This document shows positions 31,979 through 32,857 of a stretch of 32,857 bases of DNA, one piece after another. The notes beneath the pieces were generated by a model that saw only the letters and a program-made list of their open reading frames with translations, was not told the origin of the DNA and made no database searches. The stretch spans positions 1 to 32,857 of the forward strand of contig CALHNS010000067.1 in assembly GCA_938035125.1 (NCBI GenBank). The letters run 5' to 3'. Within the stretch, counting starts at the first letter, position 1. Every line of letters begins with the position of its first letter. This DNA is from an uncultured Granulosicoccaceae bacterium. Its GTDB lineage: Bacteria; Pseudomonadota; Gammaproteobacteria; Granulosicoccales; Granulosicoccaceae. The position numbers and the translations under genes are program-made.

Positions 31979-32626
31979 TTAAGCAGCGTCAGAGCTGTCG
32001 TTAGAGGCAGAATTTGCCGCATCAACTTGAAAGAAATTCAATGCGTTCTCAACGTTGCGTAACGCCGCTTCGCTATCACCATTGGCATCTTCAATAGAGG
32101 CTTTTGCATCAGCCACTTGATTTCGAACTACGGCCAATGCTGCTTTCAATTCGTTACTTAATTCGCCAAAATCTTTTGAATCGGTTGCTCGAAGCCGCAC
32201 ATCCAAATTACCAGCAGACACTTCTTGTAGCGCACGTCGCATGGCCAATAAGGGATGACCAAGTTTTCGCATGATGTAAATGCTAACAGCTGCGGTGACC
32301 AACACGTTCACCACCAACATGATCACCATCCAGCGCACCAGCACAGCGCCTAAGGGGGGAATCGCTTCGTTAACTAAATTCATGTCTTCAGAGGCGAACA
32401 GAAGCGGGGAATTACCGCTCGTAAGTTCACCTAACATGTGGTTGTAGAACAAACCCAGTAATACGGTGGTGACCAGTAAATACACCAACGATAACTTGAT
32501 CACTCGGCGAACTTCGCGAGCTTGAAATGTCTTGTCTCGAACGATGGCGAGAAGAAAATTTGAATCCGATGCGCGAGCCATAGCGGCCACCATAAATACC
32601 GACGAGTACTGAAAGTAATCGGCCAA
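31979..32626 (-). CDS. inner-membrane HAMP-domain protein without an output domain
   Basis: A 215-residue protein. The TTG start at 32626 has a good Shine-Dalgarno (AAGGA, nine bases before); no in-frame ATG lies upstream. An N-terminal cytosolic stretch (1-41) precedes TM1 (42-62), a short periplasmic loop (63-95), TM2 (97-119) and a HAMP domain (120-172) with the conserved acidic DFGELSNEL. A coiled-coil-like tail (160-200) and a Ser/Asp/Ala-rich end follow. No kinase, cyclase or methyl-accepting region is present. It must pass a signal to a separate partner or serve as a scaffold. The lipoprotein gene at 30941 follows and may be its periplasmic partner (inference). Confidence 0.78.
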   Translation of the reverse strand: MADYFQYSSVFMVAAMARASDSNFLLAIVRDKTFQAREVRRVIKLSLVYLLVTTVLLGLFYNHMLGELTSGNSPLLFASEDMNLVNEAIPPLGAVLVRWMVIMLVVNVLVTAAVSIYIMRKLGHPLLAMRRALQEVSAGNLDVRLRATDSKDFGELSNELKAALAVVRNQVADAKASIEDANGDSEAALRNVENALNFFQVDAANSASNDSSDAA

Positions 32627-32734
32627 AATTCACAATCCTTGACTGAATCCCCGTATTCCGCAGGGTCGTTATACTTGGGTAACGGCTCACAAAACCCATC
32701 CGCTCTTTGCGCCACCAACCTAAAGGATACGAAC

Positions 32735-32857
32735 ATGAAATTTAATCAACCGCTGGGCGGCAACGAAATGCCACGTTTTGCAGGCCCTGTCACTATGATG
32801 CGGTTGCCGTCTGCCACCAGTGCTGAAGGACTGGATGCAGCCTTTGTGGGCGTCCCT
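32735..32857 (+). CDS. agmatinase/ureohydrolase family protein, N-terminal part
   Basis: Only the first 41 codons are inside the window; the frame is open to the last base. The sequence MKFNQPLGGNEMPRFAGPVT and LDAAFVGVP is the usual opening of SpeB-type ureohydrolases (agmatinase, guanidinobutyrase, guanidine hydrolase). These use a dimanganese site to release urea. The metal-binding residues lie further on and cannot be checked. AAGGA seven bases before the ATG supports the start. It is divergent from the HAMP protein (108 bp). It adds to the amine-related genes nearby, with the PuuB-like oxidase. Confidence 0.7.
   Translation, partial: MKFNQPLGGNEMPRFAGPVTMMRLPSATSAEGLDAAFVGVP

Overview
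The window reads as chromosomal DNA of a free-living, probably marine gammaproteobacterium of moderate G+C (mid-40s percent by eye). This rests on the gene content: a TrmA-type RlmD, CsrA, a YigI-type thioesterase, Dpp-type and taurine-type transporters, and lipoproteins with gammaproteobacterial lipoboxes. I cannot name a genus. I saw no rRNA, tRNA, transposase, integrase, phage gene or CRISPR array. Gene starts use ATG, GTG and TTG with modest Shine-Dalgarno sites.

Layout. 1-7300: a Na+/phosphate symporter-like protein with a PhoU-like tail, then a complete four-gene Dpp/Opp-type peptide ABC transporter (binding protein, two permeases, one fused double ATPase). 7300-9000: a nu-class-like glutathione S-transferase, a 78-residue secreted protein behind a leader with three inverted repeats, and an OsmC-family protein. 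9040-19300: the centrepiece, a form I aerobic carbon monoxide dehydrogenase locus. coxM-coxS-coxL encode the flavoprotein, iron-sulfur and Mo/Cu subunits. coxD-coxE-coxF-coxG follow on the same strand and encode maturation and membrane-recruitment factors. A convergent pair, a molybdopterin-domain/MocA-type fusion and a coxI-like XdhC gene, is inferred to supply and load the molybdopterin-cytosine-dinucleotide cofactor. The large subunit carries the form I signature with the copper-ligand cysteine (C385) and the Mo-site glutamate (E760).

19300-22350: a Spondin_N surface lipoprotein, a small unrecognised lipoprotein and a TerB-like protein. 22360-24040: rlmD and csrA, the latter closed by a strong terminator. 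24096-29935: an orphan taurine-type binding protein divergent from a group of catabolic-looking genes (PuuB-like FAD amine oxidase, enoyl-CoA hydratase, SDR, YigI-like thioesterase, tandem NTF2/SnoaL protein). 30005-32626: fructosamine kinase, a Hydin/TPR-like lipoprotein and an outputless HAMP membrane protein on the minus strand. The window ends inside a SpeB/agmatinase-family gene.

Working together: the cox genes should let the cell oxidise CO to CO2 as a supplementary electron source (lithoheterotrophy, inferred). The peptide, taurine-type and amine genes fit a heterotroph living on organic nitrogen. The most unexpected structural signal is a recurrence of short (8-13 bp) direct duplications at gene 3' ends or just past stop codons (about 1889, 7302, 15078, 28819 and 29961), plus the dyad-rich leader of the small secreted protein.
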